Positions 16,993-26,016 are shown, counted from the stretch's first letter. The stretch is 64,000 nt of DNA from Castellaniella ginsengisoli (GCF_039523235.1 NZ_BAAAEX010000006.1); one strand, 5' to 3'. The notes: generated by a model from the sequence alone, not told the origin. Translations and numbers: made by a program.

Positions 16993-18408
16993 ATGACTGA
17001 CACCTCCTCGCGCCCCGTGCGCACGCGCTTCGCCCCCTCCCCCACCGGCTACCTGCACCTGGGAGGCGCCCGGACCGCCTTGTTTTCCTGGGCCTTCGCC
17101 CGCCACTTCGGGGGCACCTTCGTGCTGCGCATCGAGGACACCGATCTGGAGCGCTCCACGCCCGAAGCCGTGCAGGCCATCCTCGACGGCATGCAGTGGC
17201 TGGAGCTGACGGCCGACGAGGGGCCGTTCTATCAGATGCAACGCATGGATCGCTACCGCGCCGTGATCGCCGACATGCTGGCCCAAGGAACGGCCTACCA
17301 CTGCTACAGCACGCCCGAAGAGGTCGAGGCCATGCGCGAACGCGCCCGCGCCGCGGGCGCCAAGCCGCGCTACGACGGCACCTGGCGGCCCGAGCCCGGC
17401 AAGACCTTGCCCCCGGTCCCGGCCGGCATCAGGCCCGTGGTGCGCTTTCGCAGCCCGCAAGACGGCGTGACCGCCTGGGACGATCTGGTCAAGGGCCCCA
17501 TCAGTTTCGACAACAGCGAGCTCGACGATCTGGTGATCGCCCGGCCCGACGGCACCCCCACCTACAACTTCTGCGTGGTGGTGGACGACTGGGACATGCG
17601 CATCACCCATGTCATCCGCGGCGACGACCACGTCAACAACACCCCGCGCCAGATCAACATCCTGCGCGCGCTGGGCGGCGAGCTGCCGCGCTATGGCCAC
17701 GTGCCGATGATCCTGGGGCCCGATGGCGAAAAACTGTCCAAGCGCCACGGCGCCGTCAGCGTCATGGAATACGACCGCATGGGCTACCTGCCCGAAGCCA
17801 TGGTCAACTACCTTGCACGATTGGGCTGGAGCCACGGCAACGACGAGCTCTTCTCGCGCGAACAATTCGTGGAATGGTTCGACCCGCGCCACCTCAGCCG
17901 TTCGGCCGCGCAATGGGATCCCAAGAAACTGAACTGGGTCAACGCCCACGCGCTGCGCGCACTCGAACTCGCCGACCTGGCCGAGCGCGTCGCGCCTCGC
18001 ATCGTGCGCCAGGGCGGCGACCCCGCAGCCATCGATCTGCCCGCAGTCATGGCCCTGCTGCGCGACCGCAGCGAAACGCTGGAAGATCTGGCTGAAGGCG
18101 CACTGCTGTTCTGCGGCCCCTACACGCCGGCCGATGACGCCCTGCGGGCGGAGGTCCTGGACGAAGCGGCGCGCGGCCTGCTGGGCGATTTCCTGCAGCG
18201 GGCCGGCGCGCTGCCCGACTGGACGGAAGAAGCGCTCGACGGTCTGCTCAAAGCCATCCTGAAGGACCACGGCGCCAAGATGCCCAAGCTGGCAATCCCG
18301 CTGCGGGTGGCCGTCACCGGCCGCAAGCACACGCCGTCGATCGGCGCGGTGCTGGCCCTGCTGGGCCGCGAAACCGTGCTGGAACGCCTGGCCGCCAGCC
18401 TGGCCTAG
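16993..18408 (+). CDS. gltX: Glutamyl-tRNA synthetase
   Basis: 471 residues from the ATG at 16993 (MTDTSSRPVRTRFAPSPTG); an upstream in-frame start at 16957 adds an unconserved leader. Class I motifs are HLGG in PSPTGYLHLGGARTALFSW and KLSKRHGAVSV near residue 250. It charges tRNA-Glu and so also feeds tetrapyrrole synthesis. The final TAG overlaps the opposing gene's stop through the shared palindrome CTAG, leaving no room for a terminator between the convergent genes. Confidence 0.97.
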   Translation: MTDTSSRPVRTRFAPSPTGYLHLGGARTALFSWAFARHFGGTFVLRIEDTDLERSTPEAVQAILDGMQWLELTADEGPFYQMQRMDRYRAVIADMLAQGTAYHCYSTPEEVEAMRERARAAGAKPRYDGTWRPEPGKTLPPVPAGIRPVVRFRSPQDGVTAWDDLVKGPISFDNSELDDLVIARPDGTPTYNFCVVVDDWDMRITHVIRGDDHVNNTPRQINILRALGGELPRYGHVPMILGPDGEKLSKRHGAVSVMEYDRMGYLPEAMVNYLARLGWSHGNDELFSREQFVEWFDPRHLSRSAAQWDPKKLNWVNAHALRALELADLAERVAPRIVRQGGDPAAIDLPAVMALLRDRSETLEDLAEGALLFCGPYTPADDALRAEVLDEAARGLLGDFLQRAGALPDWTEEALDGLLKAILKDHGAKMPKLAIPLRVAVTGRKHTPSIGAVLALLGRETVLERLAASLA

Positions 18409-18893
18409 AACGGCAAGCGGTAGCCCGGCGACATGCGCCGCGCCTTGACGGTGCCGTTCGGGCCGCTCAGGCGCAGTTCTGTGGCGCTGACCCGGTCCAC
18501 GCGATAACGGTTGGTATAGATCGGATCGTCCAGATTCACGGGCGAACCGTTCGATTCCAGCGTGCGCAGCACCAGCGACTGCCCGTCGCGCGACCAGCAG
18601 CCGGCCTCGTACAGGCCCTGTGACGGCGTACGCGGGCGCTTGATCTGCTCGACGTAGTTCATGGTGCCGTCGGGATTCAGCGTATAGAGCGTGCGCAGCG
18701 CGCCTGCGACGCCTTTCTGCGAACTGACCGACAACCAGTTGCCGACCAGGGAATCGCCCGCCGCCGCCGCCGTGCAGGACGGCGCGGCGGCGGCGTCCAT
18801 CGGCGCCGGAGCCGGCTTGATCGGCGCGCAGGCCGCCAGGGTGCCCAGGACGGCCGCGCACGCGGCCAAGGCATGAATACGAATGCGATCCAT
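18405..18893 (-). CDS. Small lipoprotein of unknown function
   Basis: 162 residues from the ATG at 18893. A lipoprotein signal peptide is clear: basic MDRIRIHA, hydrophobic AACAAVLG, then a lipobox around LAACAP with Cys near 23. The mature part starts Pro/Ala-rich and then forms a small domain with GDSLVGNWLSVSSQKGVAGALRTL and YRVDRVSATELRLSG, reminiscent of lipocalin-like or META-type small beta domains, though no family can be claimed. It is convergent with gltX, sharing the CTAG at both stops. Confidence 0.8.
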   Translation of the reverse strand: MDRIRIHALAACAAVLGTLAACAPIKPAPAPMDAAAAPSCTAAAAGDSLVGNWLSVSSQKGVAGALRTLYTLNPDGTMNYVEQIKRPRTPSQGLYEAGCWSRDGQSLVLRTLESNGSPVNLDDPIYTNRYRVDRVSATELRLSGPNGTVKARRMSPGYRLPF

Positions 18894-19028
18894 TGCTTGA
18901 CTCTCATCCATGACAAATGTCATCCAATACCCGGGATCAGCGCAGGGGCGCGGCGGGCCGGCAAGGCCTCCCGGCCTACAATTTCCCGGTGCGCGCGCGT
19001 TCCGCGGGCCAGTCATCATTCTACCGAC

Positions 19029-19469
19029 ATGAGCCATTCACTACTCGTTACGCTGCACCTGTTCGCCGCCATTTTTTTCGTGGGCACGGTGTTCTTTGAA
19101 GTCCTCATTCTCGAAGGCATTCGCAAGCCTCTCGGCCGCGAGGCCATGCGCAACGTCGAATTGGCCATCGGCCAACGCGCGCGGCGCATCATGCCCTTCG
19201 TCATGATCGTGCTGTTCGGCGCGGGCCTGGGCATGGCGTGGCAATTCCGTGAATCGCTCGCCCACCCCTTCGCCAGCAGCTTCGCCACGCTGCTGTGGAT
19301 CAAGATCATTCTGGCTTTCAGCGTGCTGGGCCATTTCATCACCGCCATCTCGCTCAGCGGCACGGGGAAACTGAAATCCCGCCATTTCCAGCTCATTCAT
19401 CTCAGCGTGTTCTGCCACGTCGTCCTGATCGTTTTCCTCGCCAAAGCGATGTTCTACCTGGAATGGTAA
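19029..19469 (+). CDS. Four-helix integral membrane protein, CopD/HemJ-like
   Basis: 146 residues with four predicted membrane helices at about 4-24, 55-75, 87-108 and 121-141. His residues fall within or near helices (LHLFAAIFFVGTVFFEV, GHFITAIS, SVFCHVVL), as in CopD-like and HemJ-like (protoporphyrinogen oxidase) small membrane proteins. The family link is by general resemblance only. It stands alone, divergent from the lipoprotein gene. A 256-base gap containing an inverted repeat separates it from the histone-like gene. Confidence 0.75.
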   Translation: MSHSLLVTLHLFAAIFFVGTVFFEVLILEGIRKPLGREAMRNVELAIGQRARRIMPFVMIVLFGAGLGMAWQFRESLAHPFASSFATLLWIKIILAFSVLGHFITAISLSGTGKLKSRHFQLIHLSVFCHVVLIVFLAKAMFYLEW

Positions 19470-19613
19470 ACATCTCCTGAAAAGGCTTTCCACGCGGTCT
19501 CTCGATAAAAAGAACGCGACTTTTTCGAGACAAGCACAATCGAATATCGGCCTCATCACACCATGCGCCGGGAATAATGCTTGGAACACGCAGGGGCTTA
19601 CGATAGACTTGAA

Positions 19614-19642
19614 GGCGTGCAATATTCGTGATATTGCACGCC
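19614..19642. promoter_or_regulatory. Perfect 12-bp inverted repeat upstream of the histone-like gene
   Basis: The arms GGCGTGCAATAT (19614-19625) and ATATTGCACGCC (19631-19642) enclose TCGTG. No T tract follows on either strand, so it is not a typical terminator. It lies 84 bases before the start of the H1-like gene in an A/T-richer leader and may be an operator or a leader hairpin. Confidence 0.55.
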
Positions 19643-19725
19643 TGCGCCATTTGAGATGGGCCGCGCATCACGCGGGGGTCATATCAAATGGGTGGACATT
19701 CTCTTCGATCCCAAGGAGCATGACG

Positions 19726-20385
19726 ATGGCAACCGCCAAGAAGGCCTCTGTCGCACCGGCCAAGAAATCCGCAGCCCCGAAGTCCGCATCCAAACCGGCA
19801 GCCAAGAAGTCCGCCCCGGCAGCCAAGAAAGCCACCCCCGTCAAAAAAGCCGCGCCGGTCAAGGCCGCTGCCAAGAAAGCAGCGCCCGCCAAAAAAACCG
19901 TGGCTGCCAAAAAAGCCGCGCCGGCCAAAAAGACTGCGGTGAAGGCCGTTGCCAAGAAAGCCGCGCCCGTCAAGGCCGCTGCCAAGAAAGCCGCACCCAA
20001 GAAAGCCGCGGTGAAGAAAGCGCCGGCCAAAAAGGTTGCCGCCAAAAAAGCCGCTGCGCCGAAAAAAACCGTAGCGAAAAAAACGGTCGCGAAGAAGGCC
20101 GCCAAGCCCGCAGCCAAGAAAACGGCGGCGAAGACCGCCGTCGCGAAAAAGGCGCCGGCCAAAAAGGTTGCCGCCAAGAAAGCGGCGCCCGCAAAAAAGG
20201 CTGCGCCTGCAAAGAAAGCGGCGCCTGCAAAGAAGGCCGCCAAGGCGCCCGCCAAGCAAGCCGCCGCCAAGCCCAAGCCGGCGGCCAAGAAAGCGGCCGT
20301 CAAACCCTCTGCACCGGCCCCCGAGGCCCGCACGGACGCCAATCCGGCGGCTTCCTGGCCGTTTCCCACCGCAAAGCGCCCCTGA
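19726..20385 (+). CDS. Histone H1-like DNA-binding protein (Lys/Ala/Pro repeats)
   Basis: 219 residues from the ATG at 19726, chosen because AAGGAG lies 7 bases upstream; the ATG at 19720 is too close to it. Almost the whole protein is low-complexity KKAAPAKKA-type repeats, as in the eukaryotic H1 tail and Bordetella BpH1. Such proteins bind DNA non-specifically and compact the nucleoid. The last 25 residues change to an acidic/aromatic tail (PEARTDANPAASWPFP). Repeat number varies among strains in known relatives, so the length may be unstable. A strong terminator follows at 20423. Confidence 0.93.
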   Translation: MATAKKASVAPAKKSAAPKSASKPAAKKSAPAAKKATPVKKAAPVKAAAKKAAPAKKTVAAKKAAPAKKTAVKAVAKKAAPVKAAAKKAAPKKAAVKKAPAKKVAAKKAAAPKKTVAKKTVAKKAAKPAAKKTAAKTAVAKKAPAKKVAAKKAAPAKKAAPAKKAAPAKKAAKAPAKQAAAKPKPAAKKAAVKPSAPAPEARTDANPAASWPFPTAKRP

Positions 20386-20422
20386 GCGCATCGCTTCCGC
20401 TTTTCGAAGCGGAGACGGAACA

Positions 20423-20448
20423 GGCCCGGCGGCATCCGCCGGGCCTTT
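20423..20448 (+). terminator. Terminator after the H1-like gene
   Basis: The 10-base arms GGCCCGGCGG (20423-20432) and CCGCCGGGCC (20436-20445) are separated by CAT and followed by TTTCATAT. A smaller hairpin (CCGCTT/AAGCGG) precedes it. Confidence 0.85.
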
Positions 20449-20540
20449 CATATCCGTGCACCACAAGCGCCCACCATTCGCCAGACAGGCTTGCTTGATG
20501 CGACAATGAGCGCTTCTTTTTCGTCGTCTACGAGCACCGC

Positions 20541-21107
20541 ATGGCCCAAGACATCCTGCAATTCCTGATCGACATCATCTTTCAGCTCTTTGGCATCGGC
20601 CTGATTCTGCGGGCCTGGATGTTCGCCATCCGCCTGCACCCGTTCAATCCGTTTTCCCAGGCCATTCTGCGGGCCACGGACTGGCTGGTGCAGCCGATCC
20701 GGCGTGTCGTCCCCAGCAGCGGCCGGTTCGACTGGCCCAGCATCCTGGCCTGCTGGATCACGGCGATCCTGTATCTGCTGTTGACCTGGCTGATCGCCAT
20801 GGGCGGCCTGATGCCCTCCGCATCGGTCATCGGCCCCCTGCTGCTCTCGGGCCTGATGGTGGGATTCAAATGGCTGTTCAACGTGATCGTCTGGGTCACG
20901 CTGATCCAGGCCATCCTGTCCTGGATCAATCCCCTCTCGCCCATCATGCCGGTGCTCTACACCCTGACGGCGCCGCTGCTCGACCCCATCCGCCGGATGC
21001 TGCCGCGCATGGGCGGGCTGGATCTCTCGCCCTTGGTGCTGCTGGTGCTTGCCCAGATCGCCATGATGGTGCTCAACCACCTGGTCTTCACGACCTTCGG
21101 CGCGTAG
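20541..21107 (+). CDS. YggT family membrane protein
   Basis: 188 residues with two YggT repeats, each a pair of helices around a conserved RxxxPFxxxxxRPI-like motif. The first is seen in WLVQPIRRVVPSSG and the second in LLDPIRRMLPRMGGLDLSP. YggT proteins are linked to osmotic tolerance and cell-division or membrane organisation, but the biochemical role is unsettled. Hydrophobic segments lie at about 7-30, 67-90, 95-125 and 160-183. It is a single-gene unit between two terminators. Confidence 0.93.
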   Translation: MAQDILQFLIDIIFQLFGIGLILRAWMFAIRLHPFNPFSQAILRATDWLVQPIRRVVPSSGRFDWPSILACWITAILYLLLTWLIAMGGLMPSASVIGPLLLSGLMVGFKWLFNVIVWVTLIQAILSWINPLSPIMPVLYTLTAPLLDPIRRMLPRMGGLDLSPLVLLVLAQIAMMVLNHLVFTTFGA

Positions 21108-21136
21108 CGCGATCGCGCCGATCCGCCACGCAGAAA

Positions 21137-21167
21137 AGAAAAGGCCCGGCTGTCGCCGGGCCTTTTT
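21137..21167. terminator. Bidirectional terminator between yggT-like and slyB-like genes
   Basis: The stem AAAAGGCCCGGC / GCCGGGCCTTTT with loop TGTC has an A tract on the left and a T tract on the right. It can therefore stop transcription from both convergent genes. Confidence 0.88.
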
Positions 21168-21190
21168 GCATGGGCGGAAAGCCGGAAGCG

Positions 21191-21688
21191 TTACATCGGC
21201 ACCACGCGGGTCGGGCCGCCGCCGCTGATGACCTGGACGCGCTGGCCGGAACTGAGCGCCACGTCGTCCGCCTGCGCGATGACGCGGGTTTCGCCGTTGT
21301 CCAGCCGGACCGTGATTTCCAGGCCCCGGGTCTTGCTGACCTGGTTCTCGACGGCGTTGCCGGCCAGGCCGCCCAGCAGGGCGCCGCCGATCGACGCGAG
21401 GATCTGGCCCCGCCCCCCGCCGATGGCGCTGCCCGCCACACCGCCCAGGGCCGCGCCGCCCAGGGCGCCCACGCCGGAGGACTTGTCGGACTGGATGGTC
21501 ACGGGACGCACCGACACCACGGTGCCATAGCGCACGATCTGCTCCTGCTGGGCCTGGCCGTAGGTGTAGGTAGAACTGGACGCGGACTGGTTGGCGCAGC
21601 CGCCCAGTATCAGCAGCGACAGGGAAACCCCGGCGATGGCGGCAAGACGCACCGCGCGGGTGGAAGAAGCATGTGTGAGGATCGCCAT
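21191..21688 (-). CDS. SlyB/Pcp-like glycine-zipper outer-membrane lipoprotein
   Basis: 165 residues. The lipoprotein signal ends at the lipobox LLILGGC (Cys near 31). A glycine-zipper segment spans about 72-115 (VGALGGAALGGVAGSAIGGG), typical of SlyB-family lipoproteins that stabilise the outer membrane under stress. The C-terminal part (ITVRLDNGETRVIAQADD) forms a small beta domain ending in GGGPTRVVPM. It is transcribed alone, 36 bases after the kinase gene, and ends at a bidirectional terminator. Confidence 0.9.
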   Translation of the reverse strand: MAILTHASSTRAVRLAAIAGVSLSLLILGGCANQSASSSTYTYGQAQQEQIVRYGTVVSVRPVTIQSDKSSGVGALGGAALGGVAGSAIGGGRGQILASIGGALLGGLAGNAVENQVSKTRGLEITVRLDNGETRVIAQADDVALSSGQRVQVISGGGPTRVVPM

Positions 21689-21724
21689 GGGTGACTCCTT
21701 GGAATGAAGCGGGCCGTATCCGAA

Positions 21725-22672
21725 TCAGGCGAACGAGCCCGCATCGATACCGTAATGCGCCTGCAGCACCGCCGCGATGTCGGCGTGCGACGGGCGATGG
21801 TTTTGCGGGCCTCTATGAGCGATTTTAAAGCCCCCCATCACGTTCGCCAAGCAGCAGGCGTCCCTCAGGGACCAGCCGTGCGACAAGCCATACAGCAGCC
21901 CGGCGCGGTGCGCATCGCCGCAGCCGGTCGGGTCCACGATTCCGCTGACGGGCGCGGCCGGAATATCGGTGCGCGTCTGGCCGACGAACAGAGACGCGCC
22001 ATCGCCGCCCCGGGTGACCACCACCGCCTGCAGGCCGGCGGCCAGTTCCTGGATCGAAAGGCCTGTGCGCTCTTCGATCACGCTGGATTCATAGTCGTTG
22101 GCGGTCAGGATGCTGGCCATCGCCAGCATGCGCCGCAGGTCATCGCCATCGAACAGCGGCATCGCCTGCCCCAGGTCGAAGATGAACGGAATGCCCGCCG
22201 CCTTCAAGCGTTCGGCGTGGGCGAACATGCCATCCTTGGAATCGGGCGAGACGATGGCCCAGCACGCGGCATGGCCGCTCAGGTCGTTCTCGGCGGAACG
22301 CATCATCGCGCCGGGATGGAACGAGGCGATCTGGTTGTTTTCCTGATCCGTGGTGATGTAGCACTGGGCCGTATAGGCATCGGGCAGCACGCGCACCAGG
22401 CGGGTATCGATGTCCAGGTCGCGCAGGCGCTGCAGGTAATCGTCGGCATCCTGGCCCACCGTCCCCACAGGCACGGGCCGGCCGCCCAGCAATTTCAGGC
22501 TGTAGGCGATGTTGCCCGCGCAGCCGCCGTATTCCTTGCGCAGCGCGGGCACGAAGAACGACACGCTGAGGGACTTGATGCTGTCGGCCAGAATATGGTC
22601 GCGAAAGCGCCCTTCGAACACGGCAATGGTGTCGAAAGCGATGGAGCCGCAGATCAGAACGTCCTTGGACAT
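21725..22672 (-). CDS. PfkB-family carbohydrate/nucleoside kinase
   Basis: 315 residues of the ribokinase fold. The N-terminal glycine motif is EYGGCAGNIAYSLKLLGG at about 47, and the catalytic/anion-hole motif is DPTGCGDAHRAGLLYGL near 252, with the base Asp. The overall form resembles adenosine-kinase-like PfkB proteins of betaproteobacteria. The substrate is not determinable here. One oddity is DPTGCGDAHRAG, where many family members have DTTGAGDAF. It begins 15 bases after the DUF3426 gene, so it is probably the tail of the prmA cluster. Confidence 0.9.
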   Translation of the reverse strand: MSKDVLICGSIAFDTIAVFEGRFRDHILADSIKSLSVSFFVPALRKEYGGCAGNIAYSLKLLGGRPVPVGTVGQDADDYLQRLRDLDIDTRLVRVLPDAYTAQCYITTDQENNQIASFHPGAMMRSAENDLSGHAACWAIVSPDSKDGMFAHAERLKAAGIPFIFDLGQAMPLFDGDDLRRMLAMASILTANDYESSVIEERTGLSIQELAAGLQAVVVTRGGDGASLFVGQTRTDIPAAPVSGIVDPTGCGDAHRAGLLYGLSHGWSLRDACCLANVMGGFKIAHRGPQNHRPSHADIAAVLQAHYGIDAGSFA

Positions 22673-22687
22673 GGCGATGGAATTCCT

Positions 22688-23734
22688 TCAGGGATAGAAG
22701 AGGTCGAGCTGGTAGCCGTTGATGCGGATGCCGCTCAGGGTCAGGGGGACGCGCACCAGGACTTCGCTTCGGGCCGCGAAAGGTTCGGCGGCACGGGCCG
22801 GCCCCAGGTAGTCGGCGGGAGCCAGGTTGCGGCGCACCAGCAGCGTGCCGGCGCCGTCCTTCAAATCGAGGACCAGCGTCGGCCATTCCTGCGGCTGCTC
22901 GGCCCCGTTGCGCATAGTGGCGTGCAACACGAAGTGCTGTTCGGCGGCGTCCTGCCCGGAAGCGGAATGCCCCGCGGGCGCATCGCCATCCGCAAGCTTG
23001 AGGGCGGAGCCGGTGATGGCGATCCGGGCGATGTCCCGGGCATAGGGCACCCGGCACTGCAGCGGTTCGCAGGCGCGCTCCAGCGCGGGCCGCAGCGCGG
23101 GGGCCATCCGCGCAATATCCGCGCGATAAACGTAGACGGCCTGCGCGGCCAGCAGAAGCAGCAGCAGGACGAGCAGCAGCCAGGCGCAGAAACGCAGCAG
23201 GGAATCCCACCAGCCCAGGGCGTCGTCGTCGCGCAGCAGGGGCGCGGCGGATCCGCCCTGGCCCCGATGGCCGGGACGGGCTTCGACCACGAAAGACGCC
23301 GCCTGGCCGGAGGGTTCGTCCAGCCCGGCCGGCTCCCCGGCATCGGGCACCCAACCCTCATCCACCAGGATATCCTCGACCGGACGCGGCGCCGCAGGGC
23401 CCGCCGCATCGCCGATCCGCGGCTCGGGCCGGTCATCGGGCCAGGGTGCGACGCCGATGCGGAAAGCCGGTTCGGATGGGGGGGCGGGCGGGCGGCCGGA
23501 GCGAATCACCTGGGGCGGCGGAACGGCCGGCCGTCCGGCCACGGGCGCCTCTGGCGCAGGGGGGGCGGCCGGCGCGGGCGCGGCAGGCTCGGACGCGTCG
23601 GACACCACCTCGGCGTAGCCATCGAAGATGTGGGCGCACTGGACGCAGCGGATATAGCCCTTGCGCAACTGCAGGTCGGACAGGCCCGCCTGGAACACGG
23701 TCCCGCATTTCGGGCAGCGCGTGGTCAGGTCCAT
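22688..23734 (-). CDS. Zinc-ribbon DUF3426 membrane protein
   Basis: 348 residues. An MJ0042-type zinc ribbon opens the protein (TRCPKCGTVFQ, CVQCAHIFDG). A long Pro/Ala-rich disordered linker (about 45-165) leads to one transmembrane helix at about 180-200 (FCAWLLLVLLLLLLAAQAVY). A periplasmic DUF3426 domain then runs to the end (LDLKDGAGTLLVRRNLAPADYLG). Its function is unknown. It follows prmA by 12 bases, a neighbourhood repeated in many betaproteobacteria. Confidence 0.9.
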   Translation of the reverse strand: MDLTTRCPKCGTVFQAGLSDLQLRKGYIRCVQCAHIFDGYAEVVSDASEPAAPAPAAPPAPEAPVAGRPAVPPPQVIRSGRPPAPPSEPAFRIGVAPWPDDRPEPRIGDAAGPAAPRPVEDILVDEGWVPDAGEPAGLDEPSGQAASFVVEARPGHRGQGGSAAPLLRDDDALGWWDSLLRFCAWLLLVLLLLLLAAQAVYVYRADIARMAPALRPALERACEPLQCRVPYARDIARIAITGSALKLADGDAPAGHSASGQDAAEQHFVLHATMRNGAEQPQEWPTLVLDLKDGAGTLLVRRNLAPADYLGPARAAEPFAARSEVLVRVPLTLSGIRINGYQLDLFYP

Positions 23735-23746
23735 CGCCGCGCTCCG

Positions 23747-24661
23747 TCAGGCCCTTTGCCCTGTCAGGCAGACCCAGCCATCGCGCGCCGCCCAGACCTG
23801 CAAGGGCAGGTGCGGCGCATAGGCTTCGCAGACCTCATCAGCCTGGCGCTCCAGGACGCCGGACAGCGCCAGCCGGCCGCCGGGCGCGACCCGGGCGGAC
23901 AGCATGGGGGCCAGAAGCTTGAGCGGATTGGACAGAATATTGGCGACCACCACCTGGCTGGTTCCTTCGGGCAGGCCGTCGGGCAGACAGGCTTCGATCT
24001 CGACGCGATTGGTCGCTGCGTTGCGAACCGTGGCCAGCACCGCCTGCTCGTCGATATCCACGCCCCGTGTCGGCCCGGCGCCCAGCAAGCGGGCGGCGAT
24101 GGCCAGGATGCCGGAGCCGCAGCCGTAATCCAACACGGTTTCTCCGCCCTGCAGGTGGGCGGCCAGCCATTCCAGACACAGATGCGTCGTGGGGTGGCTG
24201 CCGGTCCCGAAGGCCAGCCCGGGATCGAGCTCGATGCGCACGATGCCGTCCCGCGCGCCGGCCAGGGGCAGGCCCGCGTCGTCGCGGTGCCAGCTCGGCA
24301 CGATCCAGATGCGCTCGCCCACGACGATGGGCCCGAACTGGGATTGCGTCAGGCGCACCCAATCGGCATCCGGCACCTCGCGCAGGAACCAATCGGCCTG
24401 GCCGGGCGCAGGGCCCGCCAGGCCGTCCAGCGAGGCCAGCAACTGGGCCGGATCATCCCCATCGGCCAGCAGCGCCACCAGGCGGTTGCGCTGCCAGGCC
24501 AGAACGTCGGGCTCGGTGCCCGGCTCGCCGAACAAGGCCTGTTCGTGCTCCGTATCCCCGTCGGCATCCTCAACCGACACCGACAAGGCGCCGGCTTCCA
24601 GCAAGGCGTCGGACCAGGCCTCGGCCTGGCTCTGCGCACAGTTCAGCACCAGTTCTCGCAT
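23747..24661 (-). CDS. prmA: Ribosomal protein L11 methyltransferase PrmA
   Basis: 304 residues from the ATG at 24661; an in-frame TTG overlapping the accC stop would add four residues. PrmA trimethylates L11 using SAM. The N-terminal substrate domain (RELVLNCAQSQAEAWSDALL) is followed by the Rossmann methyltransferase domain, with motif I VLDYGCGSGILAIAARLLG near 172 and the NxxNPL-type motif VVANILSNPLKLLAP. It is encoded directly after accC, a widespread accBC-prmA arrangement. Confidence 0.96.
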   Translation of the reverse strand: MRELVLNCAQSQAEAWSDALLEAGALSVSVEDADGDTEHEQALFGEPGTEPDVLAWQRNRLVALLADGDDPAQLLASLDGLAGPAPGQADWFLREVPDADWVRLTQSQFGPIVVGERIWIVPSWHRDDAGLPLAGARDGIVRIELDPGLAFGTGSHPTTHLCLEWLAAHLQGGETVLDYGCGSGILAIAARLLGAGPTRGVDIDEQAVLATVRNAATNRVEIEACLPDGLPEGTSQVVVANILSNPLKLLAPMLSARVAPGGRLALSGVLERQADEVCEAYAPHLPLQVWAARDGWVCLTGQRA

Positions 24662-24669
24662 GCCGGATC

Positions 24670-26016
24670 TCAAGCGCGCGCGGCGAGCTTGTGTTCGAGG
24701 TAGTGGATGCTGGTGCCGCCTTCAACGAAACGGGCATCCTGCATCAACTCGCGATGCAGCGGGATATTGGTGTGCACCCCTTCGACGATCATTTCCGACA
24801 GGGCGATATCCATGCGCATGATCGCCTGATGGCGGTCATCGCCATAGGTGATGAGCTTGGCGATCATCGAATCGTAGTAAGGCGGCACGGTGTAGCCCGT
24901 GAACACGTGCGAATCCATGCGCACGCCCGGGCCGCCCGGCGTATGCCAGTTGGAGATCCGGCCGGGGCTGGGCGTGAACTTGTAGGGATCCTCGGCATTG
25001 ATCCGGCATTCGATCGCGTGGCCATGCAGATGGATGTCGCGCTGGCGCAGGGTGAATTTCTCGCCGGCGGCGATGCGCAACTGCTGCTGGACCAGATCGA
25101 TGCCGGTGATCATTTCCGTGATCGTGTGCTCGACCTGGATGCGGGTGTTCATCTCGATGAAGAAGAATTCCCCGTTCTCGTACAGGAACTCGAACGTGCC
25201 GGCGCCGCGATAACGCATCTGGCGGCAGGCCTCGGCGCAACGTTCGCCGATCCGCTCGACCAGGGCGCGATCGATGCCCGGCGCGGGCGCTTCCTCGATG
25301 ATCTTCTGGTGGCGGCGCTGCATGGAGCAATCGCGTTCGCCCAGCCAGACGGCCTTGCCCTCGCCGTCGGCCAGCACCTGGATCTCGATGTGGCGCGGGT
25401 TCTCGAGGAATTTTTCCAGGTAGACCTCGGGATTGTTGAAGGCGGCGCCGGCTTCGGTGCGCGTCATGGCGACCGCGTTGAGCAGGGCCGCCTCGGTATA
25501 GACCACCCGCATGCCGCGGCCGCCGCCGCCGCCCGCCGCCTTGATGATGACCGGATAGCCGACCTCGGAGGCGATGCGTTGGATTTCCTTGGGGTCGTCG
25601 GGCAATGCGCCGCCCGAGCCCGGCACGACCGGCACGCCGGCGGCGATCATGGCCTGCTTGGCGCTGACCTTGTCGCCCATGGTGCGAATGCTTTCGGGGC
25701 GCGGCCCGATGAACACAAAGCCGCTCTTTTCCACCCGTTCGGCAAAATCGGCGTTTTCCGACAGGAAGCCGTAGCCCGGGTGGATGGCTTCCGCGTCGGT
25801 GACCTCGGCGGCCGAGATCAACGCGGGCATGTTCAGGTAGCTGTCGCGCGGAGACGCGGGGCCGATGCACACGGATTCGTCGGCCAGGCGCACGTATTTG
25901 GCTTCGCGGTCCGCTTCCGAGTGCACGACGACGGTCTTGACGCCCAGTTCGCGGCAGGCCCGCAGCACTCTCAAGGCGATTTCGCCGCGGTTGGCGATCA
26001 GGATTTTTTCGAACAT
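24670..26016 (-). CDS. accC: Acetyl-CoA carboxylase, biotin carboxylase subunit
   Basis: 448 residues, the standard length. It carboxylates biotin on AccB using ATP and bicarbonate, the first step of fatty-acid synthesis. Visible landmarks are MFEKILIANRGEIALRVLRA, the ATP-grasp glycine loop KAAGGGGGRGMRVV near 159, and the active-site segment EMNTRIQVEHTITE near 288. It begins 5 bases after accB, in an accB-accC operon with prmA downstream. Confidence 0.98.
   Translation of the reverse strand: MFEKILIANRGEIALRVLRACRELGVKTVVVHSEADREAKYVRLADESVCIGPASPRDSYLNMPALISAAEVTDAEAIHPGYGFLSENADFAERVEKSGFVFIGPRPESIRTMGDKVSAKQAMIAAGVPVVPGSGGALPDDPKEIQRIASEVGYPVIIKAAGGGGGRGMRVVYTEAALLNAVAMTRTEAGAAFNNPEVYLEKFLENPRHIEIQVLADGEGKAVWLGERDCSMQRRHQKIIEEAPAPGIDRALVERIGERCAEACRQMRYRGAGTFEFLYENGEFFFIEMNTRIQVEHTITEMITGIDLVQQQLRIAAGEKFTLRQRDIHLHGHAIECRINAEDPYKFTPSPGRISNWHTPGGPGVRMDSHVFTGYTVPPYYDSMIAKLITYGDDRHQAIMRMDIALSEMIVEGVHTNIPLHRELMQDARFVEGGTSIHYLEHKLAARA

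Noticed and set aside
19668..20435. An Ala/Phe-rich open frame antisense to the H1-like gene
   Set aside because: Artifact of the Lys/Ala codon repeats read on the other strand.
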